A stretch of DNA of 64,000 bases from Letharia columbiana. Taxonomy: Eukaryota; Ascomycota; Lecanoromycetes; Lecanorales; Parmeliaceae. The stretch's first letter is position 1, and the number at the start of each line of letters is the position of its first letter. Location of the stretch: contig NW_023501041.1 of NCBI RefSeq assembly GCF_014066305.1, forward strand, positions 1,340,665-1,404,664. The letters run 5' to 3'. Shown here piece after piece: positions 1 to 12,498 of this stretch. The position numbers were made by a program, and so were the translations under genes. Under the pieces are notes generated by a model. It did not search any database, was not told the DNA's origin, and worked only from the letters and a program-made list of their open reading frames with translations.

Positions 1-229
1 GACTTAGTTTAATATTCATATTAGGAAGTATAAGGATGTTTAATACTACCCTACTCGCTTCCGAGCTTATAACCTATTAAAAGTAGAATATTAGATATAT
101 TAGAATAATTATAATTGAAAGACTACCTTAATTATTAATTCATAAAATATACGAATATTTATATATATAAAATAGGTGGCTGATAGTAACTAGTAATTAC
201 TAGCCCTGGTAATACGCGACATATTATGC

Positions 230-1010
230 GATAGTCGAAGGGGCTGATATTATAATAGTAATATATAGAACGAAGAATTTCTTCTAATTATTTTATTTAG
301 TTACTTCTACGAATATCCTTTAATCTTAAATTAATCGATTTTTGATATGTATCGAATAACCTAAAAATAAAATTTCCGAAAAATCGTTTTTTAATAAAAA
401 GTGGAATTTAGTGGCGATATGGGTTTAATATAATTATTTTTAAATTTCGATTTTTTACTTTAGTTATCTAACGCTAAACTTACTTTAACTATTTAGCTCT
501 AACTTTACTTTAATTATTTAACGTTAAACTTACTTTAACTATTTAATTTAAATTTTATTTTAATTATTTAATATTAAACTTACTTTGGCTATCTAGCTTT
601 AACTTTACTTTAATTATTTAACGCTAAACTTACTTTAGCTATTTAATTTAAACTTTACTTTAATTACTTAATTCGAACTTTACTTTAATTATTTAACGCT
701 AAACTCTAGCGAAAATTAATTAAGTTATTTTTATCTTATCTACTTAATTTTAATATCGTTAATATTAAACTTCGTATTTATCAAATTTCGCGTATAAAAG
801 AATATATGCGAAGGGGAGTATTAAAATTTAAATTACGTAACTCTTAGCGTCTTGGCAATCATGTAATATAGTTACATGACTCGCCTTAGTGTGTTTATAT
901 CTAGTCGCTCTTTTCTTTTATAGAACTCTTTAGTTAATATAAATAAGTGTTCTATCTCATATTTTAATAGACTCTATAGACAGATATTTAGATCTCGCTC
1001 ATCGAATTTT
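230..1010 (+). repeat. RIP-mutated LTR copy of the copia element
   Basis: Two blocks match the 3' LTR near 8345-8935: about 270-480 and about 730-1000. They share phrases such as 'cgatttttgatatg', 'cgttttttaa' and 'actcttagcgtcttgg', and both copies end in 'atattttaata'. This copy is more RIP-degraded than the 3' copy, with CACGTGAC-type motifs turned into TA-rich versions. It is also longer, because a tandem array (465-715) replaces the corresponding segment. It is probably a solo or displaced LTR, since a further truncated LTR copy lies directly before the copia interior. The left end is uncertain. Confidence 0.6.
465..715. repeat. Degenerate tandem repeat inside the LTR copy
   Basis: About ten imperfect units built on 'actttaattatttaacg' and 'ctaaacttactttaacta' follow each other. 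The 3' LTR copy at 8345-8935 lacks the array and has 'ctttacctaccctatttta' at the same place. The array is therefore an expansion specific to this LTR copy. Confidence 0.6.
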
Positions 1011-1070
1011 CTCGACAGCTCTAATTAAAAGAAATGATTATGAATTTAATTTATAGGCCTTTACTCGTAT
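990..1070 (+). repeat. Family E repeat, 3'-end fragment
   Basis: The stretch 'ctcgacagctctaatt' followed by 'atgaatttaatttatagg' and 'cctttactcgtat' matches the right end of family E copies at about 12440-12498, 17390-17445 and 21713-21778. Only the right end is present here. Confidence 0.5.
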
Positions 1071-1861
1071 ACTATAAAAACTTATTCTTATAACTATTCT
1101 ATAATTAAAGGTTTCTTTCTTAGCTTATAAAAGAATTTCTTATAATTTTCTATCGTAATAGCGACGACGTTAATAGTAAACTTCGCTTTCTTATTAATAA
1201 AATTAGAAAGTTATTCGAAGTTTTAAGACTATATAATAATAACTTAATTCTCTAATTTTTTAATTATCTTAATAAAAATATAGATAAAAATCTTTTTTTT
1301 TAAATATAATCTTTATTATATAATTTAAATCTTTTTTTAAAAATTTATTATTACTAGATCTAAATAATAACGAATTTATTATATAATAAATAATTAGATA
1401 TATAATAATCTAAATTAAATATAATAATTCTAGATTTAAAAATATATAAAAGTTATACTATTCTAGTTATAGTATATCTAAAATAATATTAAATTATTTT
1501 AATAATATAATTAAATATCAAAGTTCTTTTATATAATCTTTTAAGGCGAGTTTTATTAAGACTATATATATAATATTAAATATAAAAATAGATTTATTAT
1601 TAACTAGCTATAATTTATAGAATTATATTAATACTACTTTAAATAGCTTATTTAATTTAATAAAAGATATATTTATAAAGCTTAATATTAAAGCTTTAAT
1701 ATTTAAAAGATAATTAATCTTAATCTATTCTCTTAATATAATTTTTTTTTTATAAAAGTCTAATTAATATTTAATTTATAAAGAGATTTTAATAGTAATA
1801 ATATAAGCGGATAGAGAGACGAAAGCGAGTATTCTTCCTCTTTCTAACTCTTTAATTCTAT
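1071..1861. other. AT-rich DNA, no feature recognised
   Basis: This stretch is strongly AT-rich with CA and TG almost missing. No open frame, protein motif or repeat unit could be matched. It probably belongs to RIP-degraded transposon sequence. Confidence 0.4.
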
Positions 1862-2011
1862 TGAAATTCGGATTACGTGACTCTTAGCGTCTTAATAGTT
1901 ACGTAACTACGTTATATAACACGCCTTAGCGCGTCTATGTTAAGTCGCTCTTTTCTTTTATAAAACTCTATAGTTAATATAACTAAGTATCTTATCTTTA
2001 TATTTTAATAG
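1862..2011 (+). repeat. Truncated 5' LTR of the copia element
   Basis: From 'attcggattacgtgac' to 'atattttaata' the sequence follows the last ~150 bp of the 3' LTR at 8787-8935 closely, with extra C-to-T and G-to-A changes. It lies directly in front of the copia coding interior and so fits the 5' LTR. The upstream two thirds of the LTR are missing or too degraded to see. Confidence 0.6.
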
Positions 2012-5000
2012 ATTATAAACTCGAGCTATATCTAATAACTATTTTAGTAATAGCATAACCTACCGCTATAGCTGCGATTATCTTTAGATATTTATATCTA
2101 TTATAATAAAGGTAATTATAACTATAGAAGACTTTATCAACCTCCTTAATATAAGAAATTCCCACTTTAAAATAATCATTCTAGGCCTAAATAACTATAA
2201 TTCGCCTATAATTCGAGGGCTAAAGGCTTTCGCTTAGGCGCTCTCGCTTCTCAACTAAGATAACGTAAAGCGAGCTGAGATATATCGTATCTAATCGAGA
2301 CTATCGAAGCCGCTATATAACTAATTAAATTATATCGCTATTAAGATTCTTAAAATATTACTAGCTTCTTTATATAAGATACGCTTAATAAAGAAGTAAT
2401 ACGCCTTTATTTATATATCGTAAATATTAAAAAATTAGATAGCGAGTATTTAGATTTCGTATTTATTTAATTACGAAATATTCGTAATAAAGACTAGAAA
2501 TTAATTACTCTAATTACCGCTAAGAGAAATATAATTTAAAAGAAAATAATCTTAGCTTTAACGTTAATTACGTAGTTTCTAATTATTGCTAATAAAGGTA
2601 TATTAATTAAAAGAGTAAGAATCTTAACCTCGAAAGCGAAAGGGGAAAGAAATCTCTATCGTTATAAAGAAGCCTTAACGCGAGTATTCGTCTTAGAGAT
2701 AAAATATCTTAATAGTAAGTAAATAACCTTATAATCGATTTTAGTCTCGATTTTAAACTTTAATTAAATTAATTTTAGAGGAGGTAATTAAAGCTTTTAG
2801 CTATTAAGATAATTAATATAATTCTAATAATATAATATTATATCTACGTATAAGAGGTAGGCTTATATTATTATAATATTCTTAAATTACTTTAATATCT
2901 TTAATATTCGTTAATTATTTAACTTCTCGATAGAATACTATTCGCTATTTCGAGTATTAATAAATAATAATCCTTCGTAAGTAAAGATTTAAGCTATATC
3001 GAGTTAATCTTAAAGCTTAGTAAGACTTTTTTTATACGCTTAAATCTCTAATATATTATAAAAGATATTCTAATAGCGAGAGTAAGTATATATTAAGCTC
3101 TCTTATCGATTCTAACTTAATATTAAGATAATTTACTTCTAAATCTCTATTAGAGTTAATCTTTAACGAAGATCTCTTTAATCTTCAAGCGCGCCCAATC
3201 TCGCCGATACCGCCTATTTTAATTACTTTTTTAAGTCTTATTAATATATAAACTCTATTCTTAAGTTTAAACTTTAATAGAATAAGCTTATTTAATTTAT
3301 TTAACTTATTCTCTAATAAAGAGAGCTTATTAAGTCTCTAAGTACTATATCTTTTAAGAAATCTAAAATTTTAGCCTCTTTAAGTTATCTCGATAATATT
3401 AATAAGCTTAAAAATACCTTTAACTATTAAATCTAAAAATAATAATTTAAGAATAAATTAAAGCTATTTAGATTATAGCGCTATATTAAAAAAGATTATA
3501 TAAAGTTAATTATTAATATTATTATTATTAAAGTCTAAATCGATAGCTAATTATAGACGTAAGATTAAATCTATACTATATTAAAATCGCGCTATAAAAA
3601 AAACTCGCGTTCTAAAATTAAGAATAAAACTAACGCTAAAGAAATCTAAGAGACTCTAAATAAGTTTAAATCCCAAGACTTAAATATTCTTAATTTCACG
3701 TTTAGAAAAATAAATAATATTACTCTTACGAAGTATAATAATAACTCTTAATTTTATATCGATAGATTTATAAAGATTCTAAATAAATTCGATAACTTAT
3801 TCTCGAAGTTAAAGTTTAATAAGAATTAAAAGATTTATTACTTTCACTTAGACTTAGATTTTCTATATAATTTATACTACGAATAATATAATTAAAACTA
3901 CGACGCCTTTAAAAATAACGATATCGCAAAGTTCGATCTAAACTACGCGATTACTCGATTTATTAATATTATAATTAATTCTATTAACTCGATTAATACT
4001 AAAGCTTATATACTAACTACGCTAGTTAATAGATTCTTTATATATAATCTCGCAGAGCGTTATTATATTAATTATCGCTAATGAAATTATTAAGTATAGA
4101 ATTTAATAAAGGGTTTATATTAGTAACTTTCGTACTTATATTTAAACTTATAAGTATTATAACTACTATAAAAAGAACTAATATAACGATATCGAATATA
4201 TCTTCCTATATTTCGAATTTAAGAAATAAGATAGTAATAGTAATAGGGGAGATCGCGGTAATCGCGGAGGCTACGATAGTCGTAGTAATAAAGATAGCGA
4301 TAAGAAAAGTAATAATAATAATTCCTCTAACTCGAGTAATAAAGATAAAAACACTTAAAATAATAAGTCTATTATTAATTATTAGCTTAATAATACTAAG
4401 ATTGCTATAACGTATATCTAGCTAGCGATAATATATAGTTTTATAATATATACTAATTCTAATTTAAAGAATATTATATATCTTATCGTTAATTCTTAGT
4501 TCTTATAGAATTAAATCTATTATTTCTTTATTAAAAAGGGTCTAAAGACTATAACTTAAACTTCTTCGATGTTTATAGCCGCCGTATTATCGTATTTATA
4601 ATTTATTAATAATATCTATACTTAGTATATTACTCGTAACTTCTTAATCTTTTAAATCTTTACTCTATTTAAATTATATCGCTTAATTAATAAAGTTAAT
4701 AGCTTAGTTATAGCTATTAACTTCGAGCGTATTAAATTTAAATATAAGAATCTCGAAGATAAATAAACTCTATATATAAAAGATATCTAATATATCTCTA
4801 ATAGTAGCTTTAATCTAATTTCTTAAGAATAACTCGAAGATTAAAACTATTCGCTTTAGCTTATATTCGAGAATATTAAAGTAGAAGAGTATAATATTAT
4901 TTTTAGACGCTAGCGTAATTATCTTTATACGCTAAATATATAAATAGAGATCTTCGTATACTTAATAGTTATTAATAGAGATATCCTTACCTATAATAAG

Positions 5001-8000
5001 TCTACCATACCTATATCTATATCTAAATCTAAATCCTTATCCTTATTCGCTAATACCCTAGATTCTTAAATTAATAAGAAAATCTTATATATATAATACG
5101 CTTATTATAACTACTTAAGATATTAGAACTTAAAGAAATTAGTTAAAATATGTATTAAAATAAACTTATCTATTTTACTCTCTAAGAATATATACGAATT
5201 ATATAATATTATTAATATAAAAGTTAAATTATATAAGCGTTATATAACGTTAGATCGCTAAGAAAATAATCTAATTTATAATAATCTTTAAGATTTTTTC
5301 TTTATTTCTTATAATAGTTATAAATAAATAATAATCTTTCTAAACGATAAAACGCTTTATTTCGCTATATTCTTATTTTCTAATAAAAATAATTCTATAA
5401 TTCTCGCGATATTTAAGTTTTTTCTAAATTAAGTTAAATATAAAAACTACGTTTATATTAGATTTCGTAGCGATTATAATTTCGAGTATAATAATTATAA
5501 TATATATACTTTTCGGCTTATTAAAGAAATTATCTAAAAAGATATTATATTTAGTAACCCTCAAATAAATAGTAAATTCAAATATCTCGATTAAACGATA
5601 TAACGTAAGATTAGCGCTATACTTAAAGAGAGTAAGCTATTATAAAAGTATTAATCGGAATTCGCGTAGGCTTCTAATTACCTACGTAATCTATAACCGA
5701 TATCGAGAAAGAATATTACCTCTTATAAGGCCTTTATAAATTATTTATCTAATATTTCGTATTTTCGAATTATTAAATAAACTAGTTTCTATTAAATATA
5801 TCTATTAAATATCGACTAGATTAAATATAAGAATTACGTCTATAAGAGGCGCTTAATTAATTATAAAGCTAATTAATTTTATTATATACTAATATTAAAT
5901 AATAAAATTTAAATCTATTTAAATATAATTTAAATTAATAATATTTCTTTTAAGTCTACTCTATTTAAGCTTAATCTCGCTAAAAAAAAAAGATTAATAA
6001 TTAAAATCTATTTAAGAATAGAAATAAGCGCTATATAAATACGCTATAAAAAGCCGTACGCGAGCTATTAACCGCTTCTTTAATATTAATTTTAGAGAAG
6101 AGAGTCTTAAAAAGAATAAGATAAGAAATATTTATCGAAGTAATAATTACTTTAGCTAAAGCCGTTAGAAAATTCGTTATTATTATATAAATCTCTATTA
6201 GAGAAGCATCTTCGCAGATACCTCCGCCGCAGACATCGTTACGGGTATATTTAAAGGGGATAAAATCGAAATCACTTAAAACCCTAAGCGAAAATACGCT
6301 CGCGGGATCTATTTTAATAGCTTTATAAGCCTTAATAAGGCCTATAATTAGATCTATAACTAATTAATAACTTTTCTTAAAATAGTTTAAGCGATATAAA
6401 GTTCTTAAAGCTTATTATAATCTTTCGCTAGATCTACTCGCCCTTTTAGCTAAAGCTAACGCTTTCGAGCTATTTAAGCCTTAAATATATCGAGAGATAA
6501 TAGCGAACGAATATTAAAAAATAAAATAGAAACTTATTATATAAAAAGAAGTTAATTCTCTTATAGCTAACGATATCTAAATCTTAGTAAATTTACTCTT
6601 AAATATATATACTCTAAATAATAAATAAGTCTATAAACTTAAGCGAGGTCTTATTAAAAAGATTATACGATATAAAGCTCGATAAATAATTTATAATTTT
6701 AAATAGCGCGAAGACGTAGATTTTAATAAGACTTTCGCCTTTATAGTTAAGTCTATAAATTATAAAGCGATCTTTACTTTAGTGGTAACCCTCGATTAAA
6801 AATTAAAGTAAATAAATATTAAAACCGCTTTTCTCTATAATAACATAAAGAAAATCATCTATATAATATAGCTTATAGACTTTAAAATTAATAATAAATA
6901 TAAGATATATAAGTTAAAGAAGGCGCTATATAATTTAAAGTAATCCTCGAGAATCTAATATAATACCCTCTTCGTATATCTAAAAAAATTAAGCTTTAAG
7001 TCTATTACGGCTAATTTCTTAATCTTTATTAACGATACTATAATTATTATAATTTATATAAATAATATTCTCTTAGTCGGCCTCGATAAAGTAGAAATTT
7101 AGAGTATTAAAGATAAGCTTAATAATTATTTCGAAATAACTAATTTAAGACTATACGCCTATTATCTAGATATAACTATTATTAAAGATTATACTAATTA
7201 TATTATTCGACTTAATTAAATAGAGTATATTAAAAAGTTTCTTACTAAATATAATATATAAGAATTTAAAGATATATCTACTTCTATAGATATCGAAAGA
7301 TATTAAATATTTAAAGAGAACTTTTAAATCTTTAAAGTCTCTCGTATCGAGTATTAATTAATAATAGAATTATTAATATATATAATACTTAATATAAGAT
7401 TAGATATTATATTCGCGATTTTAATAATATTTCGATATAGCTTAAATTCTAACGAAGTCTATTAAAAAGCGATTAAGCGGATCTTTCGCTATTTTAAATA
7501 AATCGTTAACTATTAACTCGTTTTTAAAGAAGATCTAAAACCTCTAAGCGACTATATCGATATCGATTAAGCCGATAATTAAGATATTTATTATTTTACA
7601 TCTAGATATATATTTAATATTAATAGCGAGATTATTAATTAGTTATCGAAGCGATAATCTATTATAATACTCTTAATTTATAAGATTAAATATATTAGCT
7701 AAATATAAATTATTAAAGAAGTAATTTAATTACGCGATCTATTAAATTAGTTTAATTTTAGCGATAAATAAATATAAGCGATAATTATCTTTTATAATAA
7801 TTAAGGCGCTATGATACTAGCTAAGAACCTCTAGTTTTATACTCGTATTAAATATATTAATATTTAGTATTACTATATATAAGAATAAGTTATTACTAAA
7901 AACGTCGCTTTAAATTATATTTTTATTAATTAATAAATAATCGATAGTCTTATTAAGACTCTCTATAAGAATAAGTTTAAGAGTTTTTATTAACTTATTA

Positions 8001-8344
8001 AATTAAAATATCGCTTATAATTATAACTTAATAGTCTTAATATAAAGAAGTCGTCTACTTTAGAGAAGCTATTTTATTAGTTCTCATATTACGAGTAATT
8101 AATCTAAGTCACTTGTCGAGCTATTATATTAGGCTTAGCACTCTACGAACTCGCTATTTTATATCGAAATAACTATTTCTTCAGCGCTATTACCGCTATC
8201 GTTATCAAAACTTCTAAAACTCTTTCGAGAAATCTATATCTATTCGTTACTAATATCTCAGATATTACACCTCTAAATTACCGCTATCGCAGCTACTATT
8301 ATTAAGAACCAGTTATCTAGAATAGCCCTTATAGAGATCTTATA
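2012..8344 (+). pseudogene. Ty1/copia gag-pol relic (gag, integrase, RT, RNase H)
   Basis: This is the decayed interior of a Ty1/copia retrotransposon, read on the plus strand through many stop codons. In order it shows a gag-like region; an RGG/Asn-rich linker (about 4220-4350, frame reading NRGDRGNRGG); an integrase zinc and core region (about 5100-5580, with LNDKTLYFAIFLFSNKNN-like sequence); an RVT_2 reverse transcriptase (about 6720-7100, with NIKTAFLYNN and KLKKALYNLK); and a copia RNase H (about 7370-8010, with LDIIFAILIISRYSLNSNE and KAIKRIFRYFK). The catalytic YVDD motif is now Y-I-N-N at 7055-7066. Asp-to-Asn changes and Gln/Trp-to-stop changes are what RIP produces. It cannot encode active protein. 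The element order (IN before RT) is the copia order, not the gypsy order. A 109-aa open frame at 4081-4410 lies out of frame with the RGG linker and is not a gene. Confidence 0.85.
7052..7081 (+). other. Mutated RT active site (YVDD to YINN)
   Basis: The codons att-tat-ata-aat-aat-att-ctc-tta-gtc-ggc read I-Y-I-N-N-I-L-L-V-G where copia RTs have YVDDxLLxG. Both Asp codons carry GAT-to-AAT, the expected RIP change on the opposite strand. Confidence 0.75.
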
Positions 8345-8935
8345 GTCGGCGATATACAGCTAGAAGAATTTCTTCCAATTATTTTATTCAGTCACCCCCA
8401 TAAATATCCTTCGGCCTCGAATCGATCGATTTTTGATATGCACCAGATGGCCTGAAAATAAAATTTCCAAAAAACCGTTTTTTAACAAAAAGTGGAATTT
8501 GAGTCATATTTGGGTAGGGGCCATGGTTTAACATAGTCGTTTTCAGATTTCGACTTTTCACTTTACCTACCCTATTTTAAACGTCGCGAACTTTAAATCT
8601 CGTATTTTTTCAATTTCGTCCGTATAGGAGGATAGAGATATAGAGAGTATAAGGGGGGGTATGTTTTTACGCTAGCTACCCGGCACTAACTCACCTTAAT
8701 TATCCGATTTTAACACCGTCAGCATTAAACTTCGGGTCTACTAAGTTTCGCTTATAAGAGGATACATACGAAGGGGAGTATTAAAATTCGGATCACGTGA
8801 CTCTTAGCGTCTTGGCGATCACGTGACTACGTCACGTGACACGCCTTAGTACGCCCGTGTTAAGTCGCTCTCTCCTTTCATAGAACTCTATAGTTAATAC
8901 AACTAAGTGTCCTACCTTCATATTTTAATAAATTC
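8345..8935 (+). repeat. 3' LTR of the copia element
   Basis: This copy is the least mutated of the three LTR copies. It keeps 'cacgtgactacgtcacgtga', a palindromic E-box-like stretch around 8820-8840. It matches about 270-1000 and 1862-2011 and ends in 'atattttaata'. It follows the RNase H end after about 330 bp. The exact left end is unsure. Confidence 0.65.
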
Positions 8936-11900
8936 TTATATATAAGACTTTTAAGTCTTTAATAACGATTTAATTAAAGATATTTAGTTTTTCGATTCTT
9001 ATAGTAATTCGATAGAAACGTTCTTCTCTACGCCGACGGCTTTTAGAATTATATCGACCTATTCTTTTATTAATAGATCTATATTCTTATATATAATACT
9101 ATTATCGTTAAAATAATATCTAATCTTTAAATACTTAAAATATCTATCTTCTTTTCAAATTCTATCTATTAATAATTTAAGATACTTATATTTTTATATA
9201 TAAGAATTTTGAATAATAATATTATTATTATTTTTAATAAAGAAAGAAATACGCTAATTATTCGAGGGGATAAAATTTCTATAACTATTATTAATTTTAT
9301 TAATCTTTTTCTTATTTTTTAAACTTAACGTATTATTAATAGCTCGAAGATTTATATTTAATACTTATAGAAAAATAATTAATTCTTAAAAAATACTAAA
9401 AGACTATTTTTAAAACTAATATCTTAGACGTATAAAGATTAATTATTCTAAATTAGATATTTTATAAATATTAGTAAATTCTAAAAGAGTAATAGCTATA
9501 GAGAATTATACGTAGAAGTTCTTAAATAATTTCTTCTTATCTATTACTCTTATATTAAATTTAGAATTAAATATCTTAATATTCGATTTAGTAATCTTAT
9601 TATATATATTAAATATATTATCTAATTTATTAATTATTTCATAAATAATTTAATATAGATCTAAGATATCTTCGTTTACTCTTATTTTAATAATATTATA
9701 TATAATAGACTTATAATAATCTTATATATAATTAATTTTCTTAAGTTTAATAAAAAAGATTATAGCGCTTTATTTAAACTTCGCTTTAAGATATTAATAT
9801 TAGCTATTTTACTTATTTCGATTATTAATACTATAAAAATTCGAAACGTCGAGATATTATTTATTTAATTCTATATCTTTTATATAATTAGTAATAGAGG
9901 TATAATATAAGTTTTAATAAATATTATTAATAAAAATACTCGGCTAATAAAATATAATCTCTATATTTTTCTTATCGAAGTTTTCTAAATTAGCTAATAT
10001 ATAAGACTATTATTCTTTTAACTATTATTCTTTACACTTTAAATCTTATTTAAAAAATTTATTTTCTTTAATAAATTCTATAGTATTAATATAATATCTA
10101 TTATATAAATCTTAGAATTTATTATTAATTTTTTATTTATAAAATAATTAGCTATTGCTATTACTTAGCTAAATAATAATTATTAATATCTTTATCTTAG
10201 CTTAAGCGATATTCTAATTAAATTCTTTATTTTATTATTAAAATATCTTAATATTACGACTAATAATTTAAAAGCTTTCTATTAAAATTTTTAATCTATT
10301 ATACTAAGTATTAGAAGTTTTGATAATACTTTTTATAAAATTCTATAAATTAATAATAAAAATAAAGATTATAATTAACTCTTCTTCGATAATATTTATA
10401 AATTACACTTTAATATAACTTAAATTAAATTTAATAATATACCTTTTAAAGATAAAACGCTTTTTCTTATATTATACGAATAATCTAATAATATTTAAGA
10501 TCTTCTTATCGAAGTTCTTAAGTTCTTCTAAATAATAATATATTTATAACTTATTTATAACGATTTAACTTTAAATATTATCTAAATTTAGAATTAAGAG
10601 ATTTATAGCTAATATTAAATTAGTAAAAATATAAAGAAAATTTAATCTAAGATCTATTCCTTTTAATATATTAATTTTTTTTTTAAATTCTTATTTAATC
10701 TAGCTAGATTAGCCTTTATATAAATAAATCTTTTTTTTTTAAATAATCTTTTAAGTAGTAAGCTTCTTTAGCTATAACTACTAACTTCTTAATAATATAT
10801 TTTCTTCTTAATTATATATTTAATATAATTAATAAATAAATCGCTATCGCTTTAGAAGAAAGATAAATAATATTATATTAGAAACTTAATAATATATATA
10901 ATAACTCTATATTATAGTATAAAGAGAATACTATTTATATAGAATTATTATAAGTATAGATTTTATAATAAGATAGAAAGACTAAAAGGCCTTAATACGC
11001 TAAGCTTAATTAGGCTATAATATAAGTAAGATTATTAAAATTATAATAAGAATCTAATATAAGAATATAATAAGTATTTATTTTAAATTACATATAATTA
11101 CTATATTAATTAATAACGTAAATTACTTTATATTTATTATTATAATATCTATTTATATTTTATTACTTATAGAAAAATCGCGATAAGTTTAAAACTATTT
11201 ATATTAATAAATATTTAAATTAATATTATAAATTTAAAAGAAATTAAAAATAAGATTATATTCTTATATATCTATAATATACGATTTAAATTTTTTTATA
11301 TTATTATTTATAAGATTAAAGATTAGATTATATTTCTTATATAAGAATATTTAATAATTATTAATAGTATATATTATTATTAACGAATATTTAAATTTAG
11401 AAATTTACGTTTTTTTAATAAAAGATTATAATATAAAGATTTTTTTATTATCGATATTTATTAGAATAATTATTTTATACTTTTTATTTAATATAATAAT
11501 TTTATCTTTTAATAATAGAGAGCGAGATTATTATTTAATTAATAGCGTATTTAATATTATAATAATAAATATTAAACTTTATCTTTTCTTTTACTTAATT
11601 TATAATTATATACTTTATTATTTATAATATAATTTAAATATTTAAAAGAATTTTTATAATATCTTAACTACTTATAATTATAGTATTATATTTTAATAAG
11701 AGATATTTTAAACTTAATATAAGAGTTATTATTTTTGAATTTAATTTATTTAAATTTTCAATTTTACGATATTAATAAGAATAAATTCTTCTTTTAATCT
11801 TTTTATTTCTTTATATATTATCTCTTAAACTTTATATATTATTAATTATTACTTTTTTAATTATTTATTTTATTATTAAAGCGAGTTTTATTTAGAGTAA

Positions 11901-11949
11901 AGAGCTCTTTTATTTTTTATAGTCTTTACTTTATATTTTAATTAATATA
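8936..11949. other. AT-rich RIP-degraded DNA, unassigned
   Basis: Three kilobases of very AT-rich sequence are nearly devoid of CA/TG, with no usable open frame. Conceptual minus-strand reading near 9000-9500 gives short stretches such as VDIILKAVGVEKNVSIELL, but no family could be recognised. It is most likely an old transposon. Confidence 0.35.
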
Positions 11950-12498
11950 TATAAAAGAATAAGATAGAGCTGAACTAGAAAACCTTGAATTTATATGTGC
12001 AGCCAATCATAAATTCGTTAGGTCTACGCTTTTTGGTTAGATACCGCGGGTAAATAAATTAGCGTCCGCAACTATCAAAAAAATAGGTGTACGTTATTGA
12101 CATATAGAATAACTTTTTTGTTTTCTATTAACTTTTTGAAATTCTTTTTATCAATTGTAGAATAAAACATGGGCTTTCAGATTAAAAAAGAATTTCTAAA
12201 TTAAGTCTTATAATTATTAAAGCGCAAGGTATTCAAATATCGCTCACCAAAGTTCGCTCACCAAAGATCGCTCTGTCATGGTACGCCAAGGCCTTGCCTC
12301 GGCTTAGGGCTAGGGCTACCTAGCGTGGGCTTGACACCATACATATCTGCCTTGCAGATATACCACACATCAAATTATAATAATTTTTTTTAACATAGTT
12401 ATAATTTTTATTGTTTCCTAACACGCTCACCTATTTACTCGACAGCCCTAATTAAAAAAAATGGATATGAATTTAATTTATAGATCTTTACTCGTATT
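11950..12498 (+). repeat. Family E repeat, copy E1 (complete, interrupted)
   Basis: The copy starts near 'agaataagatagagctga', passes 'ccgcgggtaaataaattagc' and 'gggctttcagat', and ends at 'cctttactcgtat'-type sequence. It is collinear with E2 (16861-17445) and E3 (18113-21778). Without its insertion at 12274-12423 it is about 400 bp. It has no coding potential and no obvious terminal inverted repeats. It could be an LTR or another non-autonomous element; E1 and E2 are direct repeats about 4.4 kb apart. Confidence 0.65.
12274..12423. repeat. Intact 150-bp solo LTR with 5-bp target duplication
   Basis: The segment begins TGTCATGG and ends CCTAACA, so it has TG...CA ends. It is flanked by identical 5-bp copies of CGCTC (12269-12273 and 12424-12428). 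Removing it and one CGCTC restores the family E sequence seen in E2 and E3. It contains many CA/TG dinucleotides and is not RIP-mutated, so it arrived after E1 was mutated or was too short to be recognised. No other copy is in the window. Confidence 0.75.

Noticed and set aside
4081..4410. 109-codon ATG open frame, Ile-rich
   Set aside because: It is out of frame with the RGG/Asn-rich linker of the copia relic (reading NRGDRGNRGG). Its composition is what RIP produces in a shadow frame.
12300..12330. Telomere-like 'cttagggctagggct'
   Set aside because: Only two partial, irregular units inside a solo LTR. Not a TTAGGG array.
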